In this document: positions 39,360 to 50,900 of the stretch, piece by piece
Numbering within the stretch: position 1 is the stretch's first letter
Layout of the letters: every line of letters starts with the position of its first letter
Source: Leishmania martiniquensis
Taxonomy: Eukaryota > Euglenozoa > Kinetoplastea > Trypanosomatida > Trypanosomatidae
Reading direction: 5' to 3'
NCBI RefSeq assembly: GCF_017916325.1
Contig: NC_090157.1
Location: forward strand, 375,001-439,000
Length of the DNA stretch: 64,000 nt
Translations under genes and position numbers: made by a program
The notes under the pieces: model-generated
Seen by the model: the letters and a program-made list of their open reading frames with translations, nothing else
What the model was told of the DNA's origin: nothing
The model's database searches: none

Positions 39360-39725
39360 CGCGGCGCATGCAGGCAAAGCCTCCAGACGCGCGCCCAGCG
39401 GGGGGGATAGACCGAAGCGGAGGATGAGCGACGGTGTGGGCTGGAGGAGGTCGATGCCAGCCGACCCCACAGGACGTGTGTGTGTGTGTGCGACATGTGC
39501 GGCGCCTTGTCGATGTGATGGGCCGGGCTGATGGCACCGGCGTGTGCACTCCACTCAGGTCCACCTGGCGCCGATCGCGCAGGGCGTATGCGAGGAGGGC
39601 CCGGGGGTGGGCCCGCAGAACCCCGCCGGGCGTACGGACCCGACTCCGCGGCCGGGACGGCGCGTCGTGGATGGACCCGGGATGTGGCCGCGGTGCAGCA
39701 GGCACGGGGTGCGCTGTTGTCGTGT
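39360..39725. mobile_element. Probable degenerate SIDER-type retroposon
   Basis: This GC-rich, non-repetitive block stands out from the pyrimidine-rich spacer around it. Its wording (for example CAGGTCCACCTGGCGCCGAT and GTGGATGGACCCGGGATGTG) matches my memory of short interspersed degenerate retroposons that sit in many Leishmania 3' UTRs. It interrupts the spacer about 0.5 kb after the kinase stop codon, where such elements are known to influence mRNA stability and translation. The limits are approximate, and the assignment rests on memory without an alignment. Confidence 0.4.
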
Positions 39726-41834
39726 ACGCGCCCATACGCATGTATGCGTATACATGTATATGTGCTGACCGGCTCGATGTGTGTTTGTGTGTGGGAGAGG
39801 GGAGGGAGACGCGTTGGGGCTGCATCGAAACAGAAAACGTCGTGTGTGTGCGTGTGTCTATGGGCGCCTCGCCGTCGACGGCGGGCTCGGTATGTTTTAC
39901 ACCTTGCTGTGGTTCGCATTGCTGTCGCGTTGACTTTCACATGTGTGTGCTTCACTTCTCCTCTTTTCCGTTGCCGGCTCGGCTGCGAGTAGTTGTTGGT
40001 GTCGTGTGGCGCAAGGAGCGGATCGCGAGCGCTCTCCTGCTGCTGCTCCTCTGGCCTCCTCTCCTCCCCTCCCAGTCACTTTGAATTCTCCCGCGACTTC
40101 GTTGTTTTCTTCTCTTTTGTGGATGATTTGTGTGTGTGTACACTCATTCAGACACACTTACACAGGTGAAGGCGTTCTCTTGCGTCGCTGTCGCTGTGGC
40201 GTTCGCGCGTGGGCTCGCCGGCGTGTATACGAGCATTCACACGTGCCTATATATATATGTGTGTGTGTTTCTGTATACCGGTGCTCTCACTTGGGACGCA
40301 CCCCCCACCCCACCCCACCCCACCCTCTTTGGTCCTCTGTACTTCTCTCTCCCTCTCGTCCACTCTCCCTTCTTTTTTTTTTGATGGTGTTGCGACTTCG
40401 TGTCGCTGAATGGGGGTCCTGTCTGCTGCGCACCTGACCCACCCTCACACACACGCACGCATCATCTCCCCCTGTTGATTTCGTCTTCTACCCGCCTCGC
40501 TTCGCTAGCGACCACAGTGGTCGCTGCCCCCTTTCCGTCGCTCGGCTCTGCCTCTCCGTCACGGTATTTGTCCCTAGCGTACCTGTCGGTCTCGTGGTGT
40601 CTTCATGTCCCCCACTCCACCCCCTCAGCGGTATGGCGAACTGCTTCCTTTTCAGGTACGAGTGCGTCAACGACGGCGATCCCGCGCACCTTTCTTCTAA
40701 GACCTTCCTGGAGCAGGGCCTGACAATAACAAAAATTTTTTTTGCTGTGTGCAGCCTTTGCCGCCAGCCCCTGAACTTGCGGTGTGACAGCTGGGGAAGG
40801 AAGGCGACGGCTATCTCTTGCCTCAGCTTCTATGTGTATCTGCGGCCCCTCCCCTCTCTGCCTCCCAGCACACACACTTACACACAGAAGTGTTCACCAT
40901 AGCGACTGCGTCCTCCCTTCTGTATGTGTATACAACAGCAATTATGTGTGCGATGTGCTACAGGCAGCGAGCCGCCCAGTGCATAGACGGCCATCCTCTA
41001 TCGCAATGTGACCGTCGTGCTCGATGCAGATGTGCACGTACAGCTCTGGTGCGCGCTGTGATAGGTCAGTGACGGTATCGATAGCATCGGCAGGAGAGGA
41101 GTCAGCTTCCTTTAGTGCCTCTCGCCCTGTTGCTCTATCCACTGCAGCCCCCTTCTCTCACCCCACCCCCTCTCCTCGCTGACGATGACGGCCACGACTA
41201 CCATTGACACAGCTCCCCTCGTGCCCTACGCCCCCCCTTGCGATGTGTTGACCATTGCTGGCCTCTTCTCTCTCCCTTTCTGCATATATGTATATATATA
41301 TATATATGCTTATACGCACACTGCTTCGCCGTCACTGCTTCGCTTACCCCCCTTCTCCCTTCCCCTCTCTACGCCGCTGCCGCTCCTCAGCTTTCCCGTC
41401 TGCTGGGGTGGATCGTCGGCACTACCGCCGCCACTGTTCAGCGACCCCTCCTGTGTATGCGCACTCGACCGCTCGCCCCTGCCCAACTCCATTCTCACCA
41501 CCACTCAACTCAAAGGCTCTCCTCTTGTAGTGTGTGAGGGGGAGGGGAGGAGAGGAGAGGAGGGAAGGGGGGAACGCCAAGCCGGAGCGTGACACGGCTA
41601 TCAATGTTTTCGCGTCTCTCTCTCTCCATGCCCCTTTTTTTCGCTGCCTCCTGCATATATTCACCTTTGCGGGTGTTCTCAGCTGCCTTTTTTTTCGTTG
41701 GCTTCATCGTAAGCAAAGGCCTGAGAGGTACGCCGGCGATTTGAAGAGCGCATAGCGGCTCGCTGCGCGCACAATCGACCAAAGCGAAGGGCGTGAAGCA
41801 GCGTAAAAGAAAAGGAGGCACAGACGGCCCTATC
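39726..41834 (+). other. Spacer before the kinesin gene
   Basis: About 2.1 kb. It holds a small inverted repeat at about 39734-39752 (ATACGCAT...ATGCGTAT), a C-rich (CCCCA)n run (about 40300-40323), a TA run (about 41284-41308), several pyrimidine tracts and one doubtful small ORF (40633-40902). No other coding sequence is supported. Confidence 0.6.
40633..40902 (+). CDS. Doubtful small ORF, 89 residues
   Basis: The first about 60 codons read like protein (MANCFLFRYECVNDGDPAHL, then TFLEQGLTITKIFFAVCSLC), unlike translated spacer. The end (SLPPSTHTYTQKCSP) is plainly spacer translation. A pyrimidine tract with AG lies upstream. It may be a small gene with a frameshift near codon 58, a remnant, or chance. 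I do not recognise a family. Confidence 0.3.
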   Translation: MANCFLFRYECVNDGDPAHLSSKTFLEQGLTITKIFFAVCSLCRQPLNLRCDSWGRKATAISCLSFYVYLRPLPSLPPSTHTYTQKCSP

Positions 41835-44800
41835 ATGGCGACCGAGTCGTCGTCGGTGCTTGTCGCTGTGCGTGTGCGACCTTTCACGGTGAAGGAGGAC
41901 ACCGTCTTCTGCACCGTTACCGTTCCAGATAGTACCACAATCACCGTCGTCGACATTCCAGCGCTTATCCCGAGCGCCGCGGCTGGCGGCCCCGCTTTCG
42001 GCGGTGCGTCAAGCAATGTGAGTGGCGACGAGGGCGGTGTCCCAACCGCCTCCGTAATGTCGGGGTCGGCAAGCAGCAGCGGAAGTGCCGCGGGCGGGGC
42101 CAAAAGCGTGAGCTTCAACTCGCTATGCAGTATGGAGGCGGTGCAGCGCTCGTATTCCTTTGACCGGATCTTCTGGAGTGTGGAGCCGACGGCGCTGCCC
42201 TTCCCTCCGCCACCTATGCTCGACATGCTGGCTGGCGACGGCGGCGTAGCCGGCGGCCCTGGCAGCGGAGGCACGAGGGGTATCAAAGTGCCGGAGGTAG
42301 CTTGCCCGACCAAGGCGCAGCGTAGCATCCTCGCCCAGTACAGCACCATCGCCAAGAATCTTCCCTGCTTCGCTCGCGCCCCAACGTACGACGACCAGCG
42401 GCGTGTGTATGACTTTATTGGGCCACGCATGTACGAGGCCGTCATGTCTGGCTTCAACGCATGCCTGTTCGCGTACGGCCAGACAGGCAGCGGCAAGACC
42501 TACAGCATGATCGGACCGGCAGAGGCGCTCTCTGCCGTGGCAGGCTCTAGTGCTGCAAGCAGCGGCAGCACCAGCCACAGCTCCCCGCTTACGCGGCGCG
42601 GCAACCTCACAGTGACGCTGACGGAGGAGCAGGGCATCATGCCGCGCCTTTTCGCCGACCTGTTCCGGCTGCTGCGCGAGGAGCGTGAGAAGGACGAAAG
42701 CGTCACCCACTCCGTGGAGCTGAGTTTTTTGGAGGTCTACTGCGAGAAGGTACGCGACCTCCTCGCCGCCCCCTCCTCCTCCTCCGCGGCGACCAACAGC
42801 AACAACAGCTACTTTAGCTCATCCCAGTCGGCTGGCGGATCGCTGCGCATTCGGCAGCACCCTTCTCAAGGGCCATATGTAGAGGGCCTCACCCACGTTA
42901 AGGTGCGCGGCGCTGGAAGCGTGCTCAAGCATCTCATCAGCGGCCTGCGCGACCGGGCAACAGCGGAGACGAACATGAACGAGCACAGCAGCCGCAGCCA
43001 CGCCATCTTGCAGTTGCACATTACCAAGGTCATGGCTGACGCAGACGAGATCACCGGCAGTGTTATCACGCGCACGCGAATGTGCAAGGTGAGCATGGTC
43101 GACCTGGCAGGAAGCGAGCGTGTTTCACAATCTGGCGTGTCCGGCAACCGCTTTGAAGAGGCCAAAAACATCAACCTCTCCCTCTCCACCCTCGGCCGCG
43201 TCATTCAGCAGCTCTCCGAAAAGCAAGCAGGCAAGCACGTCATCCCCGCCTACCGCGACAGCGTGCTCACGTGGCTGCTCTCCGACAGCCTCGGTGGCAA
43301 CAGCAAGACCGTCATGCTGGCCACCGTCGCCCCGAGCGCGTACTGCTATCAGCAGACGTTGAACACGCTACGGTTTGCCGGCGTCGCGAAGAAGGTCGTG
43401 AACGTTGCAACCGTGAACGAGGACCGGCATTTCCAGGAGCTGATCGCGGAGCTGCGACGGCAGATTGTGCGCCTGACGTTGCAGCTCGAGCGTGGCAAGG
43501 CGGCGGAGGTCCATTTGGAGAAAATCGACGCGCTGGGGCGTGAGAGAGAAGCGCTGCTAGTGGAGAATGACGCGCTGAAGGTAAAGGTGGTCGCTGCCGC
43601 CGACACAGCCGTGCTGCAGGCGCTCCGGAAGCGTGTGAAGGACCTCGAGAGTGACAACGCGCAGCTGGTTCGGGAGGTGCAAGCGCTACAAGAGCGCATG
43701 CTGACGAGCTCCAGCGCCTTGCGCGACGAGCTGGCGCAGCAGCGCGCAGAGTTCATACAGCTGCACGAAACGCTGACGAAGCGGGAGGCGGAGGTGACGG
43801 ACTGGGCAAACCGCTACCGGGCCCTCGTCATCGCCACGACAACTCCGAGCGCGATGACGGCGAGCGCCACGGGTGGCGCTGGCAGAGGTGGCGTCCAGGC
43901 AATAGTAGCCGCAGCAGAGGCGAAACAGGCGCCGTGCGCACAGCCGCAACTGCAGGAGGAGCTCAAGCAGACGAAAACACAGCTGCAGAAGGCGGTGCGC
44001 GACCTCGCTGCCGCCGAGCGCGCGAAGCAGGAGGCGGTTGACGCGGCAAAGGTAGCATCGGCGCAGCTGGATGAGTACCGGGTGCGCTACGAGGAGAGCA
44101 AGCGGCAGCTAGATCTACTGCATGAGCGCATGCAGAGCACAGTAAGCTTGCTGGAGACGACTCAGTGCGAACTCAGCGCCTTCAAGTCGCACAGCGCCAC
44201 CGAGTCGGCCAAGACACGAGCCGTGGAGGGCGCGCTGGAGGCAACCCACACAGCCCAGGCCACGACCGCTGCGCAGCTAGAGGAGATCCGCAATGGCTAC
44301 CTGATGGAGAAGCAGCGCAACGTAGAGCTGCTGCTGCGCGTGGCGCAGGCAGAGCAGGAGCGGTCGGTACTGAAGCGCACCCTTGCCCAGCGAGCAGCTG
44401 ACGTGCTGGAGCTGGAGCAACTACTACTGGAGGAGACGGAGACATCGGAACGCTACTGCATACGCATGCGCTTTCACCGATACGCGCACGAGCTGCAGCA
44501 TCAGTGCATGGTGCAGCTGCGCCACCTGCGCGTCATGGCCGACCACGGCCGCACTGCAGGCGGGATGCACTGGCCGGCCGCAAGCACGAAGGGGCCCTCT
44601 TTCAGCGCCCATCTCACCCCACGCCTGGGCAACGGTGAAGGTGGCCCGGGCACACCCGATGGGGCGTCACCGCAACGCTACTACGGCCCTGCTTCCGCGG
44701 ACGTGTCCACGACGTCGGACACCCCCGAAGTGGCGGCCCGCGCGCCGCTGCTGCACGCACAGCTTACTTACCAGTGCCAGTGCGAGGAAGCGCAGTCGCG

Positions 44801-46148
44801 CGCCGCGGTGGAACAGGAGTGCGCTGAGGAAATGGTGCGACTGCTCGCGCAGAAGGCACGACTGCGCCAGATCGCTGCCGCGAGACTCGCGGAGAAGCTC
44901 GCTGATGCCGAGGACACGCACAAAGCACTGCATGCGGAACTGCAGTACTACAAGCAGAAGGCCAAGACACAGGAGGAGACGTACGCTGAGGAGGTTGCGC
45001 AGCACCAAAGCGACGGCATGGCACTGCAGAGGGCGGAGATGGAGCGTATGCGATTGGAGCGACAGGTTGGCGCTATGGGAAACATGAACGCGGATCTCGA
45101 GGCTGGCCGCAACTCGCTCATCGCCAAGGTGGCGGCGTTGCAGGAGCAGCTGAGCACGTGGCAGGAGCGGTGCGTCAAGGCAGAGCGCATCGCTTCCGAG
45201 ATGCAAGACCTACTCTTCCCCGCCTCGGCCGGCACCGCTTCAAGCAGCTCAGCGAACAGGACTGGCGAAGACGACGGCGATGGTGAGGACTCGCAGCAGC
45301 AGCACCGCAGCTACTCAGCGCTGCAGCTGGAGGTGGCAGCGGTGGCGAGGAAGCTGCGAGAGGCTCAAGAAGCGCTGGAGTCGAAGTTGGCGATCGAGCG
45401 ACAGTGCGAGGAGTACCGCGGCGAGCTCGGTGCGCTGCGTGCGCAGGTGGAGCAGCTCAAGTCAGAGAAGCAGGAGGCCCAGCAGCAGCTCGCTCGCAAT
45501 GGGTGGGCCCAGCAGCAAGCCGAGGCACATTTTAGTGAAGCGAATGCGCAGCTAGTGCACGAAATCTGCACCATCACTCGTGACTACGAATCACGTATCA
45601 AGCAGCAACAAGCAATGATGAGAACGTTGCGACAAGCGTTGGACGAGGAGACGTCCATGGCAGACGCGTGCCGTCAGTCGGCGCAGAGGGCTGAGGCAGT
45701 TCGGCAGGCGCAAGAGGAGGAGCTCATCGCCGCCCGTGAGACGGTCGAGGAGTTGCGTCGGCACCGCGAAGCCACGTCGAAGAAATATGTGGAGGTGCAG
45801 GCGGAGCTCAGTGCGCTGCGCGCACATTACCGCTACCTTGAGCAGCGACTCATGGAGCTTTGTGAGCAAGAGCCAGAGGTCTACGTACTACTGGAGAGAG
45901 GCCTTACCGAGGATACGGCGAGCTGGCTGGAGAAGGTACGCGGCGAGAAGTTGCGGCTGCAGAAACAACGGCACGAGGCGCGGAAGCTGAACTGTGAACT
46001 GCTCGAGCACGTGCATGATCGGAACACGCGACTGCGCGACGTGCAGAAAAAACTCACGGATGTCTCCCTCGGTGGCGATGAGGTGGAGGAAGAGGAAGAG
46101 GTCTCCGAGGCGCAGCAGAGGCCGCCGCCCACACTCGCCGAGGAATGA
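41835..46148 (+). CDS. Kinesin-3-like motor with long coiled coil
   Basis: A 1,437-residue protein. The motor domain is about residues 7-525: VAVRVRPF near the start, P-loop GQTGSGKT (215-222), switch I SSRSH (385-389), switch II DLAGSE (423-428), then IPAYRDSVLTWLLSDSLGGNSKTVMLATVAP and a neck region VNVATVNED (about 523-530), a combination typical of kinesin-3. The motor is enlarged by low-complexity inserts before the P-loop (about 40-100 and 125-150) and after it (about 228-250). Residues about 535-1,410 are mostly coiled coil rich in Glu, Gln, Ala and Arg, with a Gly/Pro break at about 910-960. No FHA or PH domain is recognised, which is unlike animal KIF1 proteins. The tail ends in an acidic run (EVEEEEEVSE). 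The ATG at 41835 is the first in frame after the pyrimidine tracts. A microtubule plus-end motor in flagellum or cytoplasm is likely. Confidence 0.88.
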   Translation: MATESSSVLVAVRVRPFTVKEDTVFCTVTVPDSTTITVVDIPALIPSAAAGGPAFGGASSNVSGDEGGVPTASVMSGSASSSGSAAGGAKSVSFNSLCSMEAVQRSYSFDRIFWSVEPTALPFPPPPMLDMLAGDGGVAGGPGSGGTRGIKVPEVACPTKAQRSILAQYSTIAKNLPCFARAPTYDDQRRVYDFIGPRMYEAVMSGFNACLFAYGQTGSGKTYSMIGPAEALSAVAGSSAASSGSTSHSSPLTRRGNLTVTLTEEQGIMPRLFADLFRLLREEREKDESVTHSVELSFLEVYCEKVRDLLAAPSSSSAATNSNNSYFSSSQSAGGSLRIRQHPSQGPYVEGLTHVKVRGAGSVLKHLISGLRDRATAETNMNEHSSRSHAILQLHITKVMADADEITGSVITRTRMCKVSMVDLAGSERVSQSGVSGNRFEEAKNINLSLSTLGRVIQQLSEKQAGKHVIPAYRDSVLTWLLSDSLGGNSKTVMLATVAPSAYCYQQTLNTLRFAGVAKKVVNVATVNEDRHFQELIAELRRQIVRLTLQLERGKAAEVHLEKIDALGREREALLVENDALKVKVVAAADTAVLQALRKRVKDLESDNAQLVREVQALQERMLTSSSALRDELAQQRAEFIQLHETLTKREAEVTDWANRYRALVIATTTPSAMTASATGGAGRGGVQAIVAAAEAKQAPCAQPQLQEELKQTKTQLQKAVRDLAAAERAKQEAVDAAKVASAQLDEYRVRYEESKRQLDLLHERMQSTVSLLETTQCELSAFKSHSATESAKTRAVEGALEATHTAQATTAAQLEEIRNGYLMEKQRNVELLLRVAQAEQERSVLKRTLAQRAADVLELEQLLLEETETSERYCIRMRFHRYAHELQHQCMVQLRHLRVMADHGRTAGGMHWPAASTKGPSFSAHLTPRLGNGEGGPGTPDGASPQRYYGPASADVSTTSDTPEVAARAPLLHAQLTYQCQCEEAQSRAAVEQECAEEMVRLLAQKARLRQIAAARLAEKLADAEDTHKALHAELQYYKQKAKTQEETYAEEVAQHQSDGMALQRAEMERMRLERQVGAMGNMNADLEAGRNSLIAKVAALQEQLSTWQERCVKAERIASEMQDLLFPASAGTASSSSANRTGEDDGDGEDSQQQHRSYSALQLEVAAVARKLREAQEALESKLAIERQCEEYRGELGALRAQVEQLKSEKQEAQQQLARNGWAQQQAEAHFSEANAQLVHEICTITRDYESRIKQQQAMMRTLRQALDEETSMADACRQSAQRAEAVRQAQEEELIAARETVEELRRHREATSKKYVEVQAELSALRAHYRYLEQRLMELCEQEPEVYVLLERGLTEDTASWLEKVRGEKLRLQKQRHEARKLNCELLEHVHDRNTRLRDVQKKLTDVSLGGDEVEEEEEVSEAQQRPPPTLAEE

Positions 46149-47965
46149 CGCCGGCGTCGATGCAGATTAGTTGGAGTGCATGATGGGCGACTCCGTTGAC
46201 GCTCGCCGACGCTGAGAGGAGGGAGGCAGCATGAGCGAGAGCCCTCGTCTGTCGCCATTGGCTTCACCCTTGCCTTGCGCGCCTCGCCACGCGTCTCCCT
46301 GTCGCTCCACTTATGCGAAGACGGATGACTCCTCTCACTGGGGACTTGAAATTTATGTAGTGGGAAGCGGCGGTCACGTGTGCTTGACACATACACACCA
46401 GGGACGCAGCACGCGCACTTGAATGCGTGCCTTCTCCCGCTTTTTGTGTGGGGGGGGGGGGGGTGGAGGACTCCATCAACGAGTGCTTCACCACCTCCGC
46501 CCCGCCATGGGAGCAGCTGTCTGTTGCGCTTCGCATTTGTGCCGTGCGCGTGTTGGCACAGGGCACTCCGCCTCTCCACCCCCGTGTCAGACCACCTCTG
46601 GACTTGCCACGCCGCACCTCATAGAGGTAGAGCGACTGCACACGAGGCACGAGGCGCTTCCCCCGCGCCGCTGCTGCTTCTCTCTGCTCTCCTTCTCTTC
46701 GGCATTGCGTCGTGCGTGTGTGTGTGTGTGTGCCCATTTGCGCCTCGCCGTCGACGGAGGGCTCCGTGTGCCCTGACGCTTTCCTCCGAGTCTGTCTCTG
46801 TCTGTGTTTACGCGTAAGGGAGGGGGGGAGAGCCATGCACGACGCTTTGAAGGAGCCGCTCTCTTTCCGCCTCCACCCCTCCTCCCCTTTTTTGTCCCTC
46901 TTCCCCACTCTGTCGGAGCTCTACTGCGATGCGCTCCGCGCTTGGGATGTACGGTGCTTTGCCCACCGCCTGCGGAAGCGTTCCCCTTTGCCCCCCTTCC
47001 ACAGCACGTTGCTGTGAAGCGGGCAATCGTCAGGGGTGGGGGGTGCGCGCTTTGAATGTTTGCTTCTAGTCTGGCTGATGCGTCTGCCCAGAGCATATCT
47101 ACGCGCTGCTCTTGAAGTATTTGTCACCCCCTCCCCCCACGCGCTTGGGTGGCGTTACTGGCCGCTCTCTGAATCCGTCACAATTGGTTCACTTCACCTC
47201 TACCGTGGGTGGACCGGACAATCGCGCGCAAACACCCCAGACGTACATTATATGTGTACAAATTGCCGCGAGTACTGGTGGGCAGGTGTACTCGAGTGTG
47301 GCTGACACGCCTGTCTAAGTGGCACGAGGCTGTCAGATCTCTGAGTGCTGCGCTGAAAACACCGTGGCTTGGTATGCCACACGTAGCTCGGACTCTTTGG
47401 CTGCCCCCACCTCATCCCTTAGCGCCTCTCACACTCTCTCTCGCCCCTCTTCGCTGTTGGTCGATGTGTGTGTGTGTGTGCTCCTGTGCGGCCAGCGCCC
47501 TCCTCTTTCTCGGCGCATCAGCACCCTCTCCCTGTCTTCCTCGTCACACCACCGAGGGGTCGTCGTCCCCCCGGGCCCTTCTTGCCCACTCGATTTCTCT
47601 TCACGGCAGTCAACGCCGCTGCTTTCATCGGCGCAGGTGCGTCTGCCACGCAACGATGCTGGAAGACGAGTTGCACCGAACTGTTCTTGCTGACTGAACG
47701 TTCTTTCATCCTTTGCTATAGCTGCCACAGTGACAACTCACGTGCGTGCGTGCATGCACGCTTACCTACAGTAGCACCCATCCACACACACACACACATA
47801 CCGTTTACCGTTGTCTCTCTCACGCGCGCTTGCGTGTTCGGTGGCCCTGGACACCTTCCCCTCCTCCTCCTCCCCCCCTTCTCCTGCCTTTGCGGAGGCG
47901 AGCAGAGAGAGAGGCACACACACACACACATAACGACCCAATCGGACAATACACATCGAAAAAAA
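46149..47965 (+). other. Intergenic spacer, no gene seen
   Basis: About 1.8 kb with a G run of about 15 (46448-46462), TG repeats (about 46716-46730 and 47466-47479), CA repeats (about 47784-47798 and 47915-47930) and a pyrimidine tract (about 47851-47886) just before the next gene. The frame of the next gene is open upstream to 47468, but this reads as spacer. Confidence 0.7.
47851..47900 (+). promoter_or_regulatory. Probable trans-splice acceptor of the NPRL2-like gene
   Basis: A C/T tract at 47851-47886 is followed by AG dinucleotides in GAGGCGAGCAGAG just after it, about 65-70 nt before the ATG at 47966. It lies inside the upstream open extension and so argues against a longer protein. 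Confidence 0.5.
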
Positions 47966-50900
47966 ATGCAGCGCAGCCATGCAGCGCGTATGACTCGGAA
48001 CACCGGCACCGCTTCGACAAAGCCGCTATCAGCAAGCACCGCTGGCAGCGACACACTTTTCCAATTGGAGTGCGTGCTGCTGTTCGCGTTGGATGTCGTC
48101 AAAGGGCCGTACATCCACAGCTGTGCACCGGCGCACCCGCCTGAGGCGATTCGCTCTTTCTTGCAAGTGCAGGCCGCGCCCGCCGCCTCCTCAGCGGCAG
48201 CAGCGGCGGCGGCAGTGCGGCGCGAAACGTTTCCTCCGCCGTCGCCCAGGGTACTCTTACGAATGCCTCCGCAAACCACCGCAGTTGGTGACTCCTCATT
48301 ACCGGAGTCGTCGCTGCGGCTGCTCGGCCAGCAGCCAAGCTCTCTCCGGTCTATTGCGAACCGTACTGATGTGGCCGTCAGCTTGGACGAACCGGCTTTT
48401 CATGGCGCGGCCTGCAGCGGCGTACCCAACACGTCGTCCTCCCTGGCGGTGCAGCCTCGACTCGGCGAGCTGGGCAACCCTGCAAAGGCAGGTGAGGCGG
48501 GCTCCTGCGCGATGGGGGCTGGCAGTGCCGACCGCACCGTCTCTGGCGACAGCGCGGCCGTCACTGTGCCCCCACATGTGCCTGCGAGCGAGTCGCAGCG
48601 TATGCTGCCAAGCCCGCCAGCGAAGGTGGGCTCGTTGATGTTGGCAGCAACTCACTCTTCGGGTTGCGGGGATGCGTCAGCCGTAGGCGCCAACACGCTC
48701 GGAAGCGGTGATGAGGCGACGCAGACCGATGACGAACACATCTGTGACGCACGCATCAAAGCAGCGCGCACGGTGGTGTGGAGGACCGACGTCGGCGGTC
48801 GCACTCCCTTTACGGACAAACTAGCGACGCCAGCCACCACGATTGACGGACACGTCACCAACAGCCCCTCCATGGCTGCCGATTCTGCCAGCACTCTACC
48901 CATAGCCACCGCTACCACATGTGCTGGCAGCAACGGCGGCGCAGACACGGAGGGCCAGCGGACGCACCGGCACAGCCACCTTCAGCAACTGCAGCCTCCC
49001 ACTCCCCACGTTTGGCCGTCACCCGCTCCTTCACCCACAACAGGGGCAAAAAGTCCCCCGCTGCCTGCGACAAGCGCCACTACGGCAGCGGGCAACGGCA
49101 GGATGAGCGGCTACAACGACGTCTTCGTTCCACGCTCTGAGTTTTGTCGCCGAGTGCTGTGGCTGTACCCCGCTGAATCGGGGCTGCTCTTCCTCTACTA
49201 CCCAGAAGATATTCCTGGCGAGCACTACCAACGCAAAACACTGCGCTACTCCCTATGCCTGGTCTTTCGCGTCGATCACAAGCAGGTGACGATTGGCGAT
49301 GGCCTGCTGCATCAGCTGGTGCACCCATACAGTGTGGTGCTCACCAACATCGCCGAGGAGCTGCGCGAGGCGGAGATCAAGTACGCATACATGATTCGCG
49401 AGCTGCGCTCCTATGATTCAGCGCCGTGGCAGATGTCGAGCGTCGCGCCGATCTCGCTCATGCACTCCCTCACTCCTTCGGCGGCCGCGGCCGTCGCAGC
49501 AGCCTCCGATGACGTCGACGAAAGTATAGGCCAGGCGCAGCTGTCAACGGCGCCGGCGCCCCCCTCCGGCGCTCCCCCGAAGCCGCATGCGCTCATCGGC
49601 GGCCGAATCTCTGGGCAGGGCAGCGTAATGGCGTCATCATTGGCGGCAGAGACCGCAGCATCCACGCGCACCACGGCCGCGCTCAATGCGCCTCCGAGCA
49701 CATCAGCGCACACTGACTTGCACCATCTGTCCTTCGCGGAGCACGGCTGCACAGAGACAACGGCCGTGGCGACAGCAGCCGCTGGTGAGACAGATAGATC
49801 ACACGCCGTGGTGGGGATAGTGGACGGCACACCAGCCCCTTTCGTGTCCCCGTGGCAACCCTCTATAGCGTCTCTTGGGGAGGAAGCTGAAAATCGAGGA
49901 AGTGCTGAAGCGACTACGGCTACCGTTTCAGGCGACTGCAGCCCACAGCTCTTCGAGGAAGACGCAGGCGGCGCTCAGGGCCGCTCTGCTCGAGTCGGCC
50001 GGTCGTTGCCGCCAGGCCCGCACGAGAACGGTGACCCCCCGCCGCTTCTCACGAGAGCCGCCGCGGCGGGCACCACTGCGCACATCGGAGCCACCGTCTC
50101 TACGCCCATGATGGGCCACAGTTGCGCGATTAGTGCGTCCACGACGGCCTTCGCCGTAGACAATGGCAGTCTTGGAACAGTCGGTGGCCCCGGTGAGGGC
50201 AGCGCCCGCCCCTTCTCGATACAACTCACCAACGCGGAAACAGAAGACATGGCCACCACGCCGCCCTCGTCACTGCCGCTGCGCAGTCGCACCATGAGTG
50301 AGGCCGCCGCCGCCTTTTCTTTCTCATCGACGCAGCTGCGGGCGCTGGACGAGCCGATGAGCACGGCATCCGGCAGCAGTGCCGCCTTCTTTCCCTTCGG
50401 CCACGTTGCGGCGCTTGCTTCCGCCCCCTCTGCGACTTTTGGCGGATCCTCAAGCTTTTGCCAGAGCGGAAGCCGTCCGCAGCACCAGCAGCACTCCGCG
50501 GCAGGGGCGAATGCCGCGGCCTCGCCGCGTGCATCTTCGCCTTACCACGGGCTGGCTCCTACAACAGCGGCGGCGAGCACAGGCGACTCCGCAGCAGCCG
50601 GGCCCAGCATGCACATCTTGAACGCTTTCATTACCCCACCCACCGCGCCGCAGTGGACGCCGCTGAGCGAGTTGGTCGAGGAACTGTTCCGCTGTCTCAG
50701 CCACACTAGTGAGGCGCCCGACGGCAGTGCAGAGCGTGAGCGTGACGGGCAGATCGGCAGTCCTGCTACAGGTGGACGCTCACCACTGACCGCCTCTCCG
50801 ACGCTTTCCGGTGCTGCCGCAGGGTTGGCCGCACAGCAGCCTGCGGACACGCTCCGTGGGGAAATCGCCAGCGAAGCCATAGCGCATCTCCCAACCCCTC

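Noticed and set aside
47468..47965. 166-residue extension of the NPRL2-like protein
   Set aside because: It contains translated TG/CA repeats and pyrimidine tracts, and the probable acceptor lies within it.
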